DNA of 64,000 nt from Zerene cesonia (GCF_012273895.1 NW_024045131.1:3854741-3918740), one strand, 5' to 3'. Shown: positions 50,697 to 63,290, counted from the stretch's first letter. Numbers and translations are program-made. Notes: generated by a model not told the origin, from the letters alone.

Positions 50697-53230
50697 GACG
50701 AAAGAACAAGAAAGAGAACAATCAGGATAGAGAGACGAATTAATTTCTGGCCGTGTATTTTGATTCGATCCTATGATCTTATTAGCTAGTTTGCACCAAC
50801 ATTAGCGAAGAAATTATTAAAGTCATTTGCATTTTGGATCGGATGATTAGAGGACGTTAGACTATAGTTACTATCTGACGCTTTTTTACAATTACTAATT
50901 TTTTTTATTGAATCCCATATTTTCTTATTATTTACCTTTACATCTATGAACTTCCTGCTTTTCAAAATTACGCTTTGTTTTCCTTAGTAGAGAATTATAG
51001 AAATTTCTGTAGCGATTATAAGTTACTTTTAGAATTTCGTTAGTTGGGTTTCGCTTTAATTTTTTGTGTAAATTATCACGATTCCTCATAACGCGCAAAA
51101 GTGCTTTAGTCATCCATTTACATAGTCTTTGCCTCAACGGAGTCTTGATGAGTATTTCTGTTTACGACGTTAGATAAATCACTAATAAATTATCAGTAGC
51201 TAAATTAGCATCATCATATTCAGAAATATAATTGAAAGAAATATTAGATAAGTCTGAGTCGAGGCCGGAGAAGTCAACACGATACGATTTGCTAGTGATA
51301 TTGAACGATGATGAAGTTTGCTTAATGTTAACAGCAACACACTCATGGTCCGTGATGGATGACTCGATTATAAGGCAAGTAGCGTTTAGGTTGGTTTTGA
51401 TCATAGCATGGTCGAGACATGTTCTTCCGTGAGTAGGCTCAGTGTGACCTGGTAAGATGCGATGACTTGCTAGTATATTAAGGTATTCATAGGCCCGTTT
51501 GTCCACCGTGTAATATCCCATTTTTATATGAATTAAGTTTTTGTCAGCAATAGATCAAGAGAGTTTATGAAATTTGTTGTATTTGATTGACTCGGAGGAC
51601 GATATATTGCTATAATACAAGTTTCTGAATTAATGAATAATAATAAACAGTTAGCATCATTAATATCTGGTTCCTCGTGCGTTACAATAAGATGTTTGTT
51701 ATAATAACTACTTTTTTTTTATTATTATATTATAGCAGGCAGCTGAGCTGATGGTTCGCCTGATGTAAAGCGATCACCACCGCCCATAAACATTCGCAAA
51801 GGTGTAAGTACCTCTGTGAATGCGCTGCCTGCTTTTATGTGGTAAGGGAAAAGGAAAGGATTAATAACTGGAATGAAGGAATGGACTAGGACGGGTGAGG
51901 AAAAGGAAACGGGCCTCCGGCTCCTCCACTCACCGTACGAAACACAGTGGCATGCCACTATTTCACGCCGGTTTTCTGTGGGGGTGTGGTACTTCCCCGG
52001 TGCGAGCTGGCCCAATTCGTGCCGAAGCGTGCTCGACTCCCACAATAAAAAACTCCTTCATTCTGATTATTATGTGAAGATGTTGATATATAATGATAAT
52101 TATCGAGAGTTGGGATGTTTCTCTTTGATGAGAGCCAACATTCGGCCAGCACCAGAATGTCCCACGCAACTTTAGATCTATGGAGAAGTGTTATAAGATT
52201 CGGCATGTTACAGTTTATACTTCGACTGTTTTGTGACAACAGATTCAAATTAGATTTATTATTCGAATTTATAATATGTTTATGTACGTTGACTATGTCG
52301 CAAATAACAGAATTAGCCTAATATAAATCTTTCCATAAGCTGTCCAGGTTGCAAACAACTTTTTATTTTTGTCATTTTCGCGCTCTACATAAAACAATCT
52401 TCTTATTTTGCTTGATAAGAATTCGGAAATAAAAATTTGACGCGGTTGACTCTGTGTTCAGTTGCGCTTCTTTGTTTTGGCGTCTATTTTTATTGATTTT
52501 TTTAAATTGTGATATAAATAATTTTTTACGGAGAGATGTAGTGAAATCAACTTTTACGGTATCAGTCCTAGTGCGAACAATTGCACGTATTTCTGAGTTT
52601 TGAATTGGAGATTCTAGGCCCAGTGTCGAACCGATGCTCGAAATAATATTAGAAAGACTTACTTTATTCTTTACTACTACTTGGGGTTTCAGCGCCACAG
52701 GAGTAAGTAGTAAGTAAGTACTTTATTCTCATTCGGCTGTTTGTGTAAATTTCGCACTTCAACGGTAGTACAATGGGTCACTTTTTCAAGTTGTTCCAAT
52801 TTAACTTTCAATGAAGCTATTCGCTCCCTATATGCCGTGTTTTCTTGCACTAATTCTTGTATTTTTAACAGCAAGTCCTGGTGTTGTCTTGAAACAGTTT
52901 TTACAGATTTTAGTATTTCCTGATTTTGCGACATAATAGTAGTTAAAACATTATTTAATGCTTCAAATTTAATGTCTTGTTGTTCTTTAAGTTCGGTGAA
53001 CGTAGATTTTATTTCAGAAGTTGACGCGGTCGACGGGACGGGAAGTTCTGCAAAGGTACGCTTTTGACGCTTTGTAATGTTGAAATAATTATCCTCTGAT
53101 TTTTGTATACACGAAATGTTTAGGGCCGAATCCGAATTGTATTGTAAATTTGTATTTGGTAATTGAAGACGAGAATCAGGCCGAACGTTGTACAGACATT
53201 TTATCCAAATATTAACAATGTAATAATGTA
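50140..53230 (-). mobile_element. Decayed non-LTR retrotransposon (Jockey/CR1-like), ORF1 and ORF2 remnants
   Basis: Minus strand. ORF1 remnant at about 52372-53200 (coiled-coil region QDLLLKIQELVQENTAYRER), frameshifted near 52700. ORF2 begins with an APE-type endonuclease (SQNSRSINCNMPNLITLL at about 52240, ILVLAECWL, then AIYRPP and LDHAMIK further on). The reverse transcriptase region (50124-50696) shows FPKAFTIALITPIHKRGDRD, NNFRPISILPTLSKILERLV, QYGFRRGKSTSDAV and, after a +1 shift, IFLDLATAFDTV. The downstream half including the YADD box is missing, so it is dead. It is interrupted by a repeat A insertion at 51730-52043. Confidence 0.88.
51730..52043 (+). repeat. Repeat A, inserted in LINE endonuclease
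   Basis: Nearly complete copy, from CAGGCAGCTGAGCTGATGGT to GCCGAAGCGTGCTCGACTCC. LINE coding sequence continues on both sides (NNQNEGVF before, YNKHLIVTHEEPD after), so it inserted later than the LINE. Confidence 0.8.
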
Positions 53231-54164
53231 ATAGACCGTCGTGTGACCACGTAGCAAGGTTGAGAATCGATTAACGACTTTTATAAAAATATCGAGACGA
53301 GCGATGATTGTCTTGTGCAGTTGATGTATTAAAATGAGTCACTTAATATTTTGTCTTTGTCGCACACAATAATGTCGCGCTCTTCGCTGGTACTTAGCGC
53401 CTACGTGTGATGCGCTCCTAGTACTCACAGCAGTATTGCGGTGGCAGCTGCGTTGTAAGCGTGTGCGCAGTAAGAAACAAATCTCATGTGATCAGCGGCC
53501 GTTTGAGCGTTATGTTATCCTTGTCTAAATGTCTCTTACGGTTTGCTGAATGAATAAGATAAACGACTATCTCCTTCGTATTAACGATGTTGCTCTTCGA
53601 TATTTATGAGCTCCTATTATTTTGACTTCATTTAACACTTTATTCACCAATTTATTTTACAATAAAAAAAAACACACACGTCTGTTATTGCGCAGACTCC
53701 GGAAGGGAAGGGGAGGGTGTAAGTCCGTATCCCGTAGGAATATCGGGATAAAAAGTTACCTATGTGTTATTCCAGTTGTCCAGCTGTATACGTATCAAAT
53801 TTTATTTGTTTTAATTATTCATTGCAATCGGTTCAGTAGTTTTTACGTGAAAGAGTAGCAAACACACACACATCCTTACTAACTTTCGCATTTATAATAT
53901 TAGTAGGAGTAGGATTAATAGGATTAGTAGGATAGGATATGTTGTCCAGACTTAATATCTATACTACAACTTTCATTCCAATACGTCCAGTACGTCCGGA
54001 GATTAGCGTGTACAAACAGAGACACATTTTTTTCGATTCGTGATATATATTGATTTTAAACCCCTATCATTGTTTTTTTAATATGGAGATATTTACAGAC
54101 ACAGCTTATTTACTGTTTTATTATATGTATAGATGATTATTATTATAATACAAAAATAAAACAA
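53231..54164. other. Intergenic DNA between LINE and Rrp1 3' end
   Basis: Nothing but a repeat B copy (53717-53912) and AT-rich sequence. No gene seen. Confidence 0.6.
53717..53912 (+). repeat. Repeat B copy with small insertion
   Basis: GTAAGTCCGTATCCCGTAGG to ATTTATAATATTAGTAGGAG; an ATTTTATTTG duplication sits mid-element. Confidence 0.75.
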
Positions 54165-54788
54165 GCATTACTTCAATTCGCTTTATTTAATTTCTCATAA
54201 TATACAACAGTTAACTCGACACCGTAAACAATTTTTTAAATAAAAACACATTGGTTAACAATTTATTTCAAAATCTACAAGTGGTAGACACATTCTGGAT
54301 GTTTCTATAGTAACAGCTTTATGGTAAAGCATTTTAAAATAAACCTTGCTTTTCTGTGCAACTATGACAGTTCTCTAGATTTAAAACTCATTATAAATTC
54401 CAAGTAAATTAACTGAATGTCATACTTCTACAAAATTGCATTTGTTAGTACTGCTTCCAGCACAAAATTAAAGGCCCTAGACTGTGATGGAATCTAGCTG
54501 TTAAAATAAACGTAAGTACCGACAGTCTAGGATCTGCTTAATGCTGGGTAATTTTAAACCGTTGTTACTATTTCATTAATTTAGGTACCCTGCTAACTCG
54601 AACCTAGATTTTGTGCTACCATCTTAAATTTGTAAAATTAATTATATAAATACCATAACGGTAATAATAAAAAAACCTAGAAAATGATTGCAAAACACAG
54701 ATTTCAAAAACGTTGTATCGAACCAAAAGATAATTTAACCATCTTTATTAAAATGAAAATTGACAATGTACAAATTATCCTATTAAAA
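54165..54788 (-). promoter_or_regulatory. Rrp1: Rrp1 3' UTR with candidate poly(A) signal
   Basis: AT-rich, no ORF. A minus-strand AATAAA lies at 54182-54187 with the cleavage site expected a little lower. Repeats resume below 54050. Confidence 0.5.
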
Positions 54789-55526
54789 CTACCCTCTTAA
54801 CTTAAGCTTCTTTTTAAAGAAAGGGTTAATTGGCGAAGGAGTTGACGGTTTCAAATTAGTTTTTATCGGTTTTTTACTGCTGTCATAAGGTATGTTTGGA
54901 CTTTGTCTCACACTCTTGTAGTAATCCACCGGACCTTGCATGCAATTATTTTTTAAAACGAATTTAACCTTTTTCGGCGTCTCCATGTCTTTTTTGTCCA
55001 CTTGCTTCTGATAATTCTTAACTTTCGCTTCCTTTCTATCCGTTCTATTTGCTTTCGTGTCGTTTATTTTTTGTTGTTTCGCTTTGATTGCTTCTTTCTT
55101 ATCTACTCTGATTTTCACATCTTTATCAACATTTTCCTTTTTCGAAGGTTTCGAATCTAATACTTTAGGTTGGATTCCATTCCCGTTGACTGCAGCTTCA
55201 GCCTTTTTAATTTTCTCTGGTTTTACTTTACTCGGCGCTACTTTTTCTTCCGTTTTCCCTTTTTTCGATACATTCTTATTAACTACACCATTTTCTAATT
55301 TGTTAACTTTAACTTCATTTTCCTTATTAGATTTTTTATTTTTCGTCTGACTTAAACTACTTGGACTTTTCAACTTAGCTACTTTACTATCGTCTACTTT
55401 GGCTTTTTTCTTAACAACTTTACTTGGTTCTTGACTCTTACGCTTATTGTTCGCTATTTTATCTTTGTTCTTATTGGTCTTCTCTGTTTTGTCCTCTGAT
55501 GTGCTATCAGTTTGAGAGTCGCCATT
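54789..55526 (-). CDS. Rrp1: Rrp1 exon 11 (Lys-rich tail, stop TAG)
   Basis: 245 codons, starting NGDSQTDSTSEDKTEKTNKN, rich in Lys, Asn, Ser and Glu. It ends with NPFFKKKLKLRG and TAG at 54789-54791. Disordered basic tail typical of nucleolar proteins; little similarity is expected. Confidence 0.92.
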   Translation of the reverse strand, partial: NGDSQTDSTSEDKTEKTNKNKDKIANNKRKSQEPSKVVKKKAKVDDSKVAKLKSPSSLSQTKNKKSNKENEVKVNKLENGVVNKNVSKKGKTEEKVAPSKVKPEKIKKAEAAVNGNGIQPKVLDSKPSKKENVDKDVKIRVDKKEAIKAKQQKINDTKANRTDRKEAKVKNYQKQVDKKDMETPKKVKFVLKNNCMQGPVDYYKSVRQSPNIPYDSSKKPIKTNLKPSTPSPINPFFKKKLKLRG

Positions 55527-58320
55527 CTGAAAACATAATTAAATAATATTAGAATACCGAATAAAATATATTTTTAGTTACATGTTACATTAGTTATATC
55601 CTTATAATATAAAAGTATAAATGTAGGTTCGTTTAAACGCGCTAACCTAAGGAAGCATTGGTCCGATTTCAAAAAAACATTTCACCTGATTCCAGAGTTC
55701 TTATAGGCTGCACATATACCAGGGGCGACACCGGGGCGGACGCAAGTGGCATAAAGTATTAAAAATACATCCTGCTATAATAAAACGAACAGAAAATTCA
55801 CATTCGCAATAGAAATTTTAACTTACAGTGAGGTTTTTCTGTGCGTTCGTTTGTACATCTTCAATAATACTAAGGCCAGCGCGGGCTTTGGCGAGCAAAC
55901 GCTTTTTGTGTTTACGACGGAGACCTGAAAAATGAATATTAAAAAAAAATACATATTTTTATGGACGTCTGAAAAATTTTAAAACTCTTAAAGACTTTGA
56001 AATTCTTATATAAGAATACAATGTAACATTAGATTAATAGCATTTTTTCCTAAATCCTTTTCCTAACATAACAGAAACAAGGAGATGGAAGCTAACTATA
56101 GGAGTGGGAGGTTTTACATTGTAGTAATATACTATGGGGTAAAAACTTTTAAAAACTTTTTATCGTAGAAAGTTTTTACCGCCGTGAAACTTCTCATTCC
56201 CTTGGAGAGGAGTTAATTAGACCACGCGAGCGGAGTCGCGTGCTGAAGCTAGTAAGACATCTGTGATAAACAATAATAATCACTCAGAAACCACTTCCAG
56301 TGATGGCAGCGTACCTCTCAGGGCCAGTTCATCAGCGCTGATGACGAGGTTCCTCTCCAAGTTCCTCAGCGCTGCGGCGGCTTTGCGTCGCGCCGACTGC
56401 GGCAGGCTCCTCTCCACCTCCTCCGCTTTGATCTTGAGCGGATAATCGTTGCGGGATAGCTTCTCGAATCTGGAAATTTATAATGACTATGGTATAATTT
56501 ATAATGAATATGGAAATTTATAATACACTTCCTTGTCTTTTTTTTCGCTTCCCTCGTCTGTATGTATGTATGCTCAAATCTTTAAAACTACGAACGACGG
56601 ATTTTGATGAGATTTTTTTTTATAGATACAGTGATTCAAAAGGAACGTTTATATGTGTAATAACATCAATTAAACTACTCCGAATTTACACGAGCAAAGC
56701 CGCGGGCATCGACTCTATAATTGAATAATTTTAAAAGAATAGAATCGATCATGTGGCATTCACCTCTCCAAGCACGCCCTGGCTCGCTTATACGCCTTGG
56801 GACAGGAGCAGCTCTTCATCAGGCACTTGGTGCGTTCCACCACCAGCTCCGAGGGCACCGGCAGCGGCTCCAGCACCACGTCCACGTGCCCAGCTCGAGG
56901 GTCCAGAACTGACGACCTTCGGGGGTGATACATCATTCAATATCCATCTTTAAATGGACATTAAGAAAAAAATTGTAAAAGAAATACACTTTTTCGTTCG
57001 ACCAGAAGCATTTTTAAAAGTTAAGATGGAACAAACGTGAATATTTTCTTAAAATAAAATTACAATAACATCTGGCCACACCAGGCCACTCACAGCTGAC
57101 TCTCATCCTGGTCCTGGTGCTGTTCATCTTCATTCTCATCATCGGACACCAGCTCGAGGGCATCGGGACCACCGGCCGGACATCCCATCTGAAATTTACA
57201 TACACATTTATACCGTCGCGTCTTCAACCATTCGTCTCTGCAGGTTCGTTCTTTCTTTTAATATGAACCTTCTGATAAATGAAGATTAGCCGAATTGGTG
57301 GAGCCGTTCTCGAGTTTTACGCTTAACACCACATGTGGAGATTAATTTTTGTTAATATAGATAAATTGACAATCATGTGTCTTATATAAAAAAATCAATT
57401 GCTGTTCGTTAGTCTTGCTAAAACTCGAGAATCGCTGGGCCGATTTTGATAATTTTGGTATAGATGCATTCATAATAGTCCAGGGAAGGTTTAAAAGGTA
57501 AAAAATACGGATAAATGTTTCAAAAAAATGTCAATGGCGTTGCGAAGTTCGCCGGATCAGCTAGTACATAATATGAAAGTAAGTTATGAAACAAACTCAA
57601 TAATGGCTGAATCAATTTTAATGATTTTTTTAGGTTTATTCGCTTTTACGCTGCTTGAGATACAATAATCACTAAATAGTATCAAACAAAGCAGCTTTAT
57701 CTGTCGATCCCTATGTCCTTTTGTATGTCCATCCCCATGTCCCATTGTATGTATCTTTAAAACTACGGAACGTACTTTGATGGCCTTTTTTTTTTTAATA
57801 GATAGTGATTCAAGAGAAAGGTTTCTATGTATAATAACATCTATTTAACTACTCCGAATGGTACGCGTGCGAAGCCGCGGGCAAAAGCAAGTAACAACTA
57901 AAACTGTAAAATTATTACCAAAAAAGAAATTAACTCCCAAGAGAATAATAAAAAGAAACGAATTAACTCACTCTCTTCCAAGCCTGTGTAGCACCAGCAT
58001 ACTTCAGACCGGGTTCGCTCTGCTTTATCAGGTCAGTGAGCAGCTGGCGGCAAGCGAGGCTGACCTCCTGACTCTCACCGTTGCAAACGTGCCTTAGAAA
58101 CGGATCTATCAGTTCGAGAAGACTCTCATCCGAGATCTTACCTCTGGATATCTGTTAGTGACAAAGAAAATTACTATTATTCTTCAGCAAACAATTATTT
58201 TTAACAAAAATTGAAAAATATCATTTTACAATATCGTTCACAAGCACACATTTGGGGGGGGAGAAGCAAGTTATATCAGAAGTCTATAATATATCTGTCT
58301 AGTATATATATATATATACT

Positions 58321-58387
<67 letters not shown>

Positions 58388-61270
58388 CTGACAGTCATAC
58401 AAAAATTGTTGTTTGTGAACTACCTCCACCTATTTCTCTGCAGTTGGTATGTTGAGTATTTTTAAGTAAAGTGTTTGAAACGTCGCATTAATAATATAAT
58501 GAATAAGTCGCGTTTAAAATCCGTTAAAAACTTTTTGATTTCTAAATGTATAATACTCGCGTAAAAACAAACACGACAAAATCTTAATATGTATAAATCT
58601 CGTGTCACAATATTTGTCCTCAATGGACTCCTAAACCACTTAACCGATTATAATAAAATTCGCACACCATGTGCAGTTCGATCCAACTTGAGAGATAGGA
58701 TAGTTTATATTATGGCAATTACGACAAATTACTAAGTCCCCGCGCGGAGCCGGTGCGTGCAGCTAGTACTATATAAAATGAATAAACAAAAATTTTATAC
58801 TTACTTTGGACAATTCTTCTAGATAACAATCAATGATATGCAATATTAAAGAAAGTGCGTTTCTGGCGTAAAATGGAGTTTTTAGTGCCAACAGACCTGA
58901 AAATATAAAATTTGTTATATGTATATGATTATTGTATTAATGGTGAGACAAAAATAACATAATATGTTATGGAGTTTAAAACTAAAAAACATGCAGACAG
59001 AGCGAACATAAGTAAATTATTTAATACTGGCAATCTGGATACTTCGGTAAAACTCATGAAATTATCGTATTGTCACAATTTTTTGATATGTGGACAAAGT
59101 ATGAATTAAATATATTCGAGAATCTGAGGAAGTTGGTTACATAAAAACATACAGTTGAAAATGATAAAAACATATTAAAAGTGTTGTTTCAATATGTTTC
59201 ATAGACTTTCCAATATCAAACAATTTAATAACATTAATTTATCGCCCACCGCAAACAACACTTCATTGTTTATAACCGATAAAACAAAAAATGAAATCAA
59301 TTCCAACAAACATTTACCATCTGATAAATAGACAAACACACAAAATTTAATACCAACCATCCTCCGAAGACAGCATATCGGCGTACTTTTTACAAGAGTC
59401 AAGGTCCCAATCTGTGCGTAACAAACATCGAAAACTGCCGCGCAAGTAGCGACGCACGAGCTAAAAATTATGTCAAAAAGCATTAAATTTTTTTAAACTA
59501 CTACGATTTGGTCTGAAGTATAGAATTCATAGTCAACACTAGCCGCCGCAGCCATATTTAAGTTTGAATTAGATCTGTCTGTTTGAAGTGGGTCAAAATC
59601 TAGTCTAAATGAGTCGGTTACACAGAAACATACATGTGAATTTAATCATCGTCGTCATCGTTTCAGCCTTTTAGGACGCCCACTGTTGGACATAGGCCTC
59701 CCCCAAAGATTAACAGAACGACCAATCATATGACGATCATATAACTATCTCATATCAGGTGAATCTAATAATAGCTTGAAAAAAATTGCCATAATAATTA
59801 AATAAATACATCACCTCTATTCTATTTCTTAACCATAGATGAATCATTAGTTATTAATGAATGCTTGACCGCCTCCTTGGTACAGTGGTTAACACGTGAG
59901 CGTAGAACCGAGGGGTTCTGGGTTCGATTCCCAGAGGGGACGCACAAAAAAAAAGTCTCGGTCTGGCAGGACACAGAAGGCTAATCACCTACTTGTACAT
60001 AAAAAAAATCAATCAGTGAAACAGATGTATATCATCTGCCCCATAAGCCACGACACGGGACTTCAAAATGAATGCTTAGTATACATTCCTTCACACATAC
60101 CATCATAAACTTATCAATCCTGTGCTGGTCTATCCCATACCACTCCATTGCCAACACTTTGAATCCCACTTTGGTCATCATAATGGCATTATCAAACTGC
60201 TCTTTTGGGAATAGATCGAGGATTTGCGATATGCTCTCACATAAGTCTTCCTGAAAATGTGTTTAAAATATTATTTGTTGCAACTTATAGTATATAATTT
60301 GTGTTTTTGTATGTATATTTGTTATGTTTTCGCACAAAAACTACTAGATCAATTTCAAAAGTTCTTCAATTCAATATAAGTTTTAGTTAATGGCAATTTT
60401 GCTTTGTACAATTCAAAAATTCTTTCAATACAAAGCTGCATTATATTCCTATATTCACTACATAGACATAGGCATAGCTGAGGTGGAACATTATTTTATT
60501 TCCTTTACATACTATCTTACATGGCAAAGTTCATTCTTTGCATAATTTTTTTGTTTATATTTAAAACAGAATGAAGATTGATTTAGATTAACAAAGAATA
60601 ATCATCAATTTGTGAAACCTTTTTTAAGCTTGATGTTTAAATAAATTGATAGTATATACGAAACACTTGTCTTAATTTGTTTTAATATAAGACGGCACAA
60701 AATTCATCATTATGCTAATATAACCAAGTGAAGGGATAATAAATATTTAATTACCTGAACTAATGGTTTATCCGACATCCAGACTGCGTAGAAAAGTCCT
60801 TTCCATACACGTATGAAATCGTCTTCCTTGAAAACTAGAATGAAATAGTTTTACCAAATAATTTATCTAATTATTAAATAAATTGAAAATAAAGGATGAA
60901 AGGTAATATTTAACAAATTACATACGATTTAGGAAACGCTGATGCTGATGAAGAAAAAAATATCATAATAACATACGTGAACTTTTGAGGTTATGCCTCA
61001 ATGTGCGTTAAATTTTAAAAACAAACTGCAATATTGAACGTTGCTTAACTATTAGACATTGAACTTACCGTAGTCCTTTGAAAAGCAATTTAGAAGCCAC
61101 TTTTTAAGTGTTTTCAATACACGATCGCGGCTTTTCTTTTCATTTCCAGATAGTAATTTCGCAAATTTGAATTCTTGTGCGACCACTAAAACCTTTTCCT
61201 TTTTTGGTTTTGTGAGTAACTTTTTCTTATTTTTTTGCTTTTTAGCACCGCGTTTATCTACCACTTTCAT
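54789..61270 (-). CDS. Rrp1: Ribosomal RNA processing protein 1 (RRP1 / Nop52), complete
   Basis: RRP1/Nop52 proteins are nucleolar and act in pre-60S rRNA processing. Eleven exons: 61069-61270, 60755-60834, 60101-60250, 59358-59460, 58805-58896, 57972-58151, 57094-57188, 56764-56916, 56315-56469, 55827-55924, 54789-55526. They total 2046 nt, predicted 681 aa, with consistent phases. The N-terminal third is the NOP52 domain (EFKFAKLLSGNEKKSRDRVL, then FxxVWKGLFYAVWMSDKPL, FYGIDQ-like WYGIDQHRIDKFMM, LVRRYL). An acidic patch (LVSDDENEDEQ) follows, then a second conserved block, then a very Lys-rich tail of about 240 residues ending FKKKLKLRG, as expected for a nucleolar protein. The start is the only in-frame ATG before the motif. 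The neighbour on the right is on the same strand. Confidence 0.93.
55827..55924 (-). CDS. Rrp1: Rrp1 exon 10
   Basis: Encodes LRRKHKKRLLAKARAGLSII, then EDVQTNAQKNLT. RRKHKKRLLAK is a strong basic nuclear/nucleolar signal. Confidence 0.88.
56315..56469 (-). CDS. Rrp1: Rrp1 exon 9
   Basis: Encodes FEKLSRNDYPLKIKAEEVER, then SLPQSARRKAAAALRNLERN and LVISADELALR. Basic, helical region; phase fits. Confidence 0.88.
56764..56916 (-). CDS. Rrp1: Rrp1 exon 8
   Basis: Encodes SSVLDPRAGHVDVVLEPLPV, then PSELVVERTKCLMKSCSCPK and AYKRARACLE. Acceptor CCGAAG|G gives the correct phase. Confidence 0.8.
57094..57188 (-). CDS. Rrp1: Rrp1 exon 7
   Basis: Encodes MGCPAGGPDALELVSDDENE, then DEQHQDQDESQ: an acidic low-complexity linker after the NOP52 domain. 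Donor CT|GTGAGT. Confidence 0.85.
57972..58151 (-). CDS. Rrp1: Rrp1 exon 6
   Basis: 60 codons including ISDESLLELIDPFLRHVCNG. The LxLIDPFxxxxC pattern matches the end of the NOP52 domain. Phase 0 at both ends. Confidence 0.92.
58303..58386. repeat. (TA)n microsatellite
   Basis: About 80 bp of TA with one ACTAGA interruption, in an Rrp1 intron. Confidence 0.97.
58805..58896 (-). CDS. Rrp1: Rrp1 exon 5
   Basis: Encodes LLALKTPFYARNALSLILHI, then IDCYLEELSK. Corresponds to the G...HF...YLEEL.K helix of the family. Confidence 0.93.
59358..59460 (-). CDS. Rrp1: Rrp1 exon 4
   Basis: Encodes LVRRYLRGSFRCLLRTDWDL, then DSCKKYADMLSSED. It continues KFMMLVRRYL. The donor G|GTTGGT is weak but the phase is right. 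Confidence 0.88.
59867..60065 (+). repeat. tRNA-derived SINE (family C)
   Basis: Copy in an Rrp1 intron; GAATGCTT-like flanks occur at both ends (ATGAATGCTTGACC and AAATGAATGCTTAG), a likely target duplication. Confidence 0.8.
60101..60250 (-). CDS. Rrp1: Rrp1 exon 3
   Basis: 50 codons: EDLCESISQILDLFPKEQFD, then NAIMMTKVGFKVLAMEWYGI and DQHRIDKFMM. EW.GID..R.DKF.M is conserved in RRP1. Phase 0 at both ends. Confidence 0.94.
60755..60834 (-). CDS. Rrp1: Rrp1 exon 2
   Basis: Encodes FKEDDFIRVWKGLFYAVWMS, then DKPLVQ. (L/I)xxxWKGLFYxxWMxDKPLxQ is a family signature. Confidence 0.95.
61069..61270 (-). CDS. Rrp1: Rrp1 exon 1
   Basis: MKVVDKRGAKKQKNKKKLLT opens a basic leader (likely nuclear/nucleolar signal), then EFKFAKLLSGNEKKSRDRVL and KTLKKWLL. 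The FAKLLSGNEKxxRDRxLKxLKKWL block defines the NOP52 family. Donor G|GTAAGT. Confidence 0.95.
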
Positions 61271-61912
61271 TTTGATATCTATATACTCTTGTAATCGGGT
61301 GGAGACTTAAATAATTGCAAAAATTAAAAATACTTAATGCAACGCGAGCAATAAACAGCTACGTATTTTTGTTACTACATGACACTTGACGACTGACGTT
61401 AGTTCAAAACTTCAAACATCTGTCAAGGATAGATTATAAATTTCTATTTTATCTCTTCATATCTATTTATTTATTATATCCATATATATTATATCTTCTA
61501 TGTATAAAAAGTAATACACAACCATATAAATAAAAAAATTATCGCCAAATGTATTGCTAAGCGTAAATCTTGAGACTGTGTCAAACAATTTTGAAGGCTA
61601 GGTTAGGTTCTTATGGAGAAAAAACGTAGCGGAGATACGATAATGTAACCTGGTTACACAACGAACTAATGAATAGATATTAATAATATTTGTTTATTAA
61701 TTAATTTTATTTCCTTTAACTCAAACCAATTGAGCATAGATGCGAAAATATCGAATCGGCTGTTTCTAGTCTTTTTTGTCCTTATTTTGTAATGAATTTA
61801 CTTATTAATATATCTTTATAAACGAGATATTAAAAGAGTAACAAAAAATGCGTCATTAAAAATACTCGATAGAAATTAGAGGTAAATAAAGGCATATCCA
61901 AAGTATAAACAA
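61271..61912 (-). promoter_or_regulatory. Rrp1 upstream region
   Basis: 642 bp between the Rrp1 start codon and the candidate poly(A) signal of the upstream gene on the same strand. It must hold the Rrp1 promoter and 5' UTR. AT-rich; no clear core promoter motif recognised. Confidence 0.4.
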
Positions 61913-63201
61913 TTTATTATCAACAATTATTTTGAGGCACTTTCATACAGCATTCGATTATAAGTTATAACCGAGCTAAAAATACAAATTTACATAAATA
62001 GCCTTTTTTTTTAATTTATGCAAAAATAGAACACACACACTCATCTTATTCTCATTGGCGTGTTCGCTACTTACATAGATGAGGTTTCAATCAATTGCAG
62101 AAAGACTATCTGTATTCTATATAGTCTGTGTGTGTGTATGTGAGTGTGTATTGTGTGAGTGTAAATTATCGGTCATTAATTAGCATTGCACTGATTGTAA
62201 AGTTTTAGATAACTCAGTAATAGAATATATCAGTTTTTAATAAAAAATAAAATGAAATTTATACTACAATTCCACATTAACTTTTTGTAAGAAAATTCTA
62301 AAAAGTACGCTATAAGTTAGTTCAAAATAACTAATTATACAGACCTATCATTAAACTGAATTTAGTAGAAGAGAACAGAATAACCGACATTCCTGCATAT
62401 TTATATTAACTTTGTGATTATAATAAGCTTCTATAAAACATTATCTTATTGTCTCCATTGCCACGTTTAAAATGATCAATCAATAAATATAAAATAATAT
62501 TAGAAAACATAATTCGTACAAATACTATATGTTACATTTAAAAACCTATGTGTAATAATTTTATAACTTAACAAAAAATACAAAATAATTTGTTCATTGT
62601 CCACCAATTATCTTTTTTTTATATATATTTACATTAAAACACAACAAAAATCAACAAATATTAATATTATTGTAAATGAATTTAACAACTTACATAGCAG
62701 TTTAATTTTTTGCTTATTTATATCCGATATAATGTGTATGTTATTAAAAAACAAAGCCATTATAGTATATAGTTAAATATGTGTGAAAGAGAGATTCTAA
62801 TTAGTATAACAAGGAATAAGAAAGAGATGGCTTGTCTTTTATGACGCTGATATCACGTTTTGGTCCTTCGAACTGGAAAAAAATTTAATATCGTATATTC
62901 TTTTAATATTAATGCTTTTTTATTTTTAAACGACTAAATGCATAATAGATATGTCCTTGCCAATTTATCTGTAAAAATGTAACTCATATTTTTAACGTTT
63001 CGTCAAAAACATAGATTTAATAACGGTAAAATTATTTTTTTGTAGTGATGTATACTATGAAATAAATATAAATCGTTCATTTACTCTCTTAAACCTTGCC
63101 AGTGCATTGGACGCCTTTTACAACTATTATGGTGTAAAGCTGTAAAACCGCATAGAAATCGGACTTATCGTTAGAGAGACTAGCACGTATGAACAAGCTT
63201 T
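61913..63201 (-). promoter_or_regulatory. Putative 3' UTR of the Washc2-like gene
   Basis: About 1.3 kb of AT-rich sequence with no ORF and almost none of the intronic repeats. A minus-strand AATAAA at 61913-61918 is a candidate poly(A) signal. Confidence 0.45.
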
Positions 63202-63290
63202 TCATTCATCATCTTGTGTGAGCATAGACAATGGATCTTCGAATACTGGTTCTGACGGTTTGCTTGTTGGTTCTCTGTGAGATGTTTTTT
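63202..63290 (-). CDS. Washc2: Washc2-like last exon
   Basis: Acceptor TTTTCAG, 29 codons after the split one, stop TGA at 63202-63204. Contains PVFEDPLSML. Confidence 0.65.
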
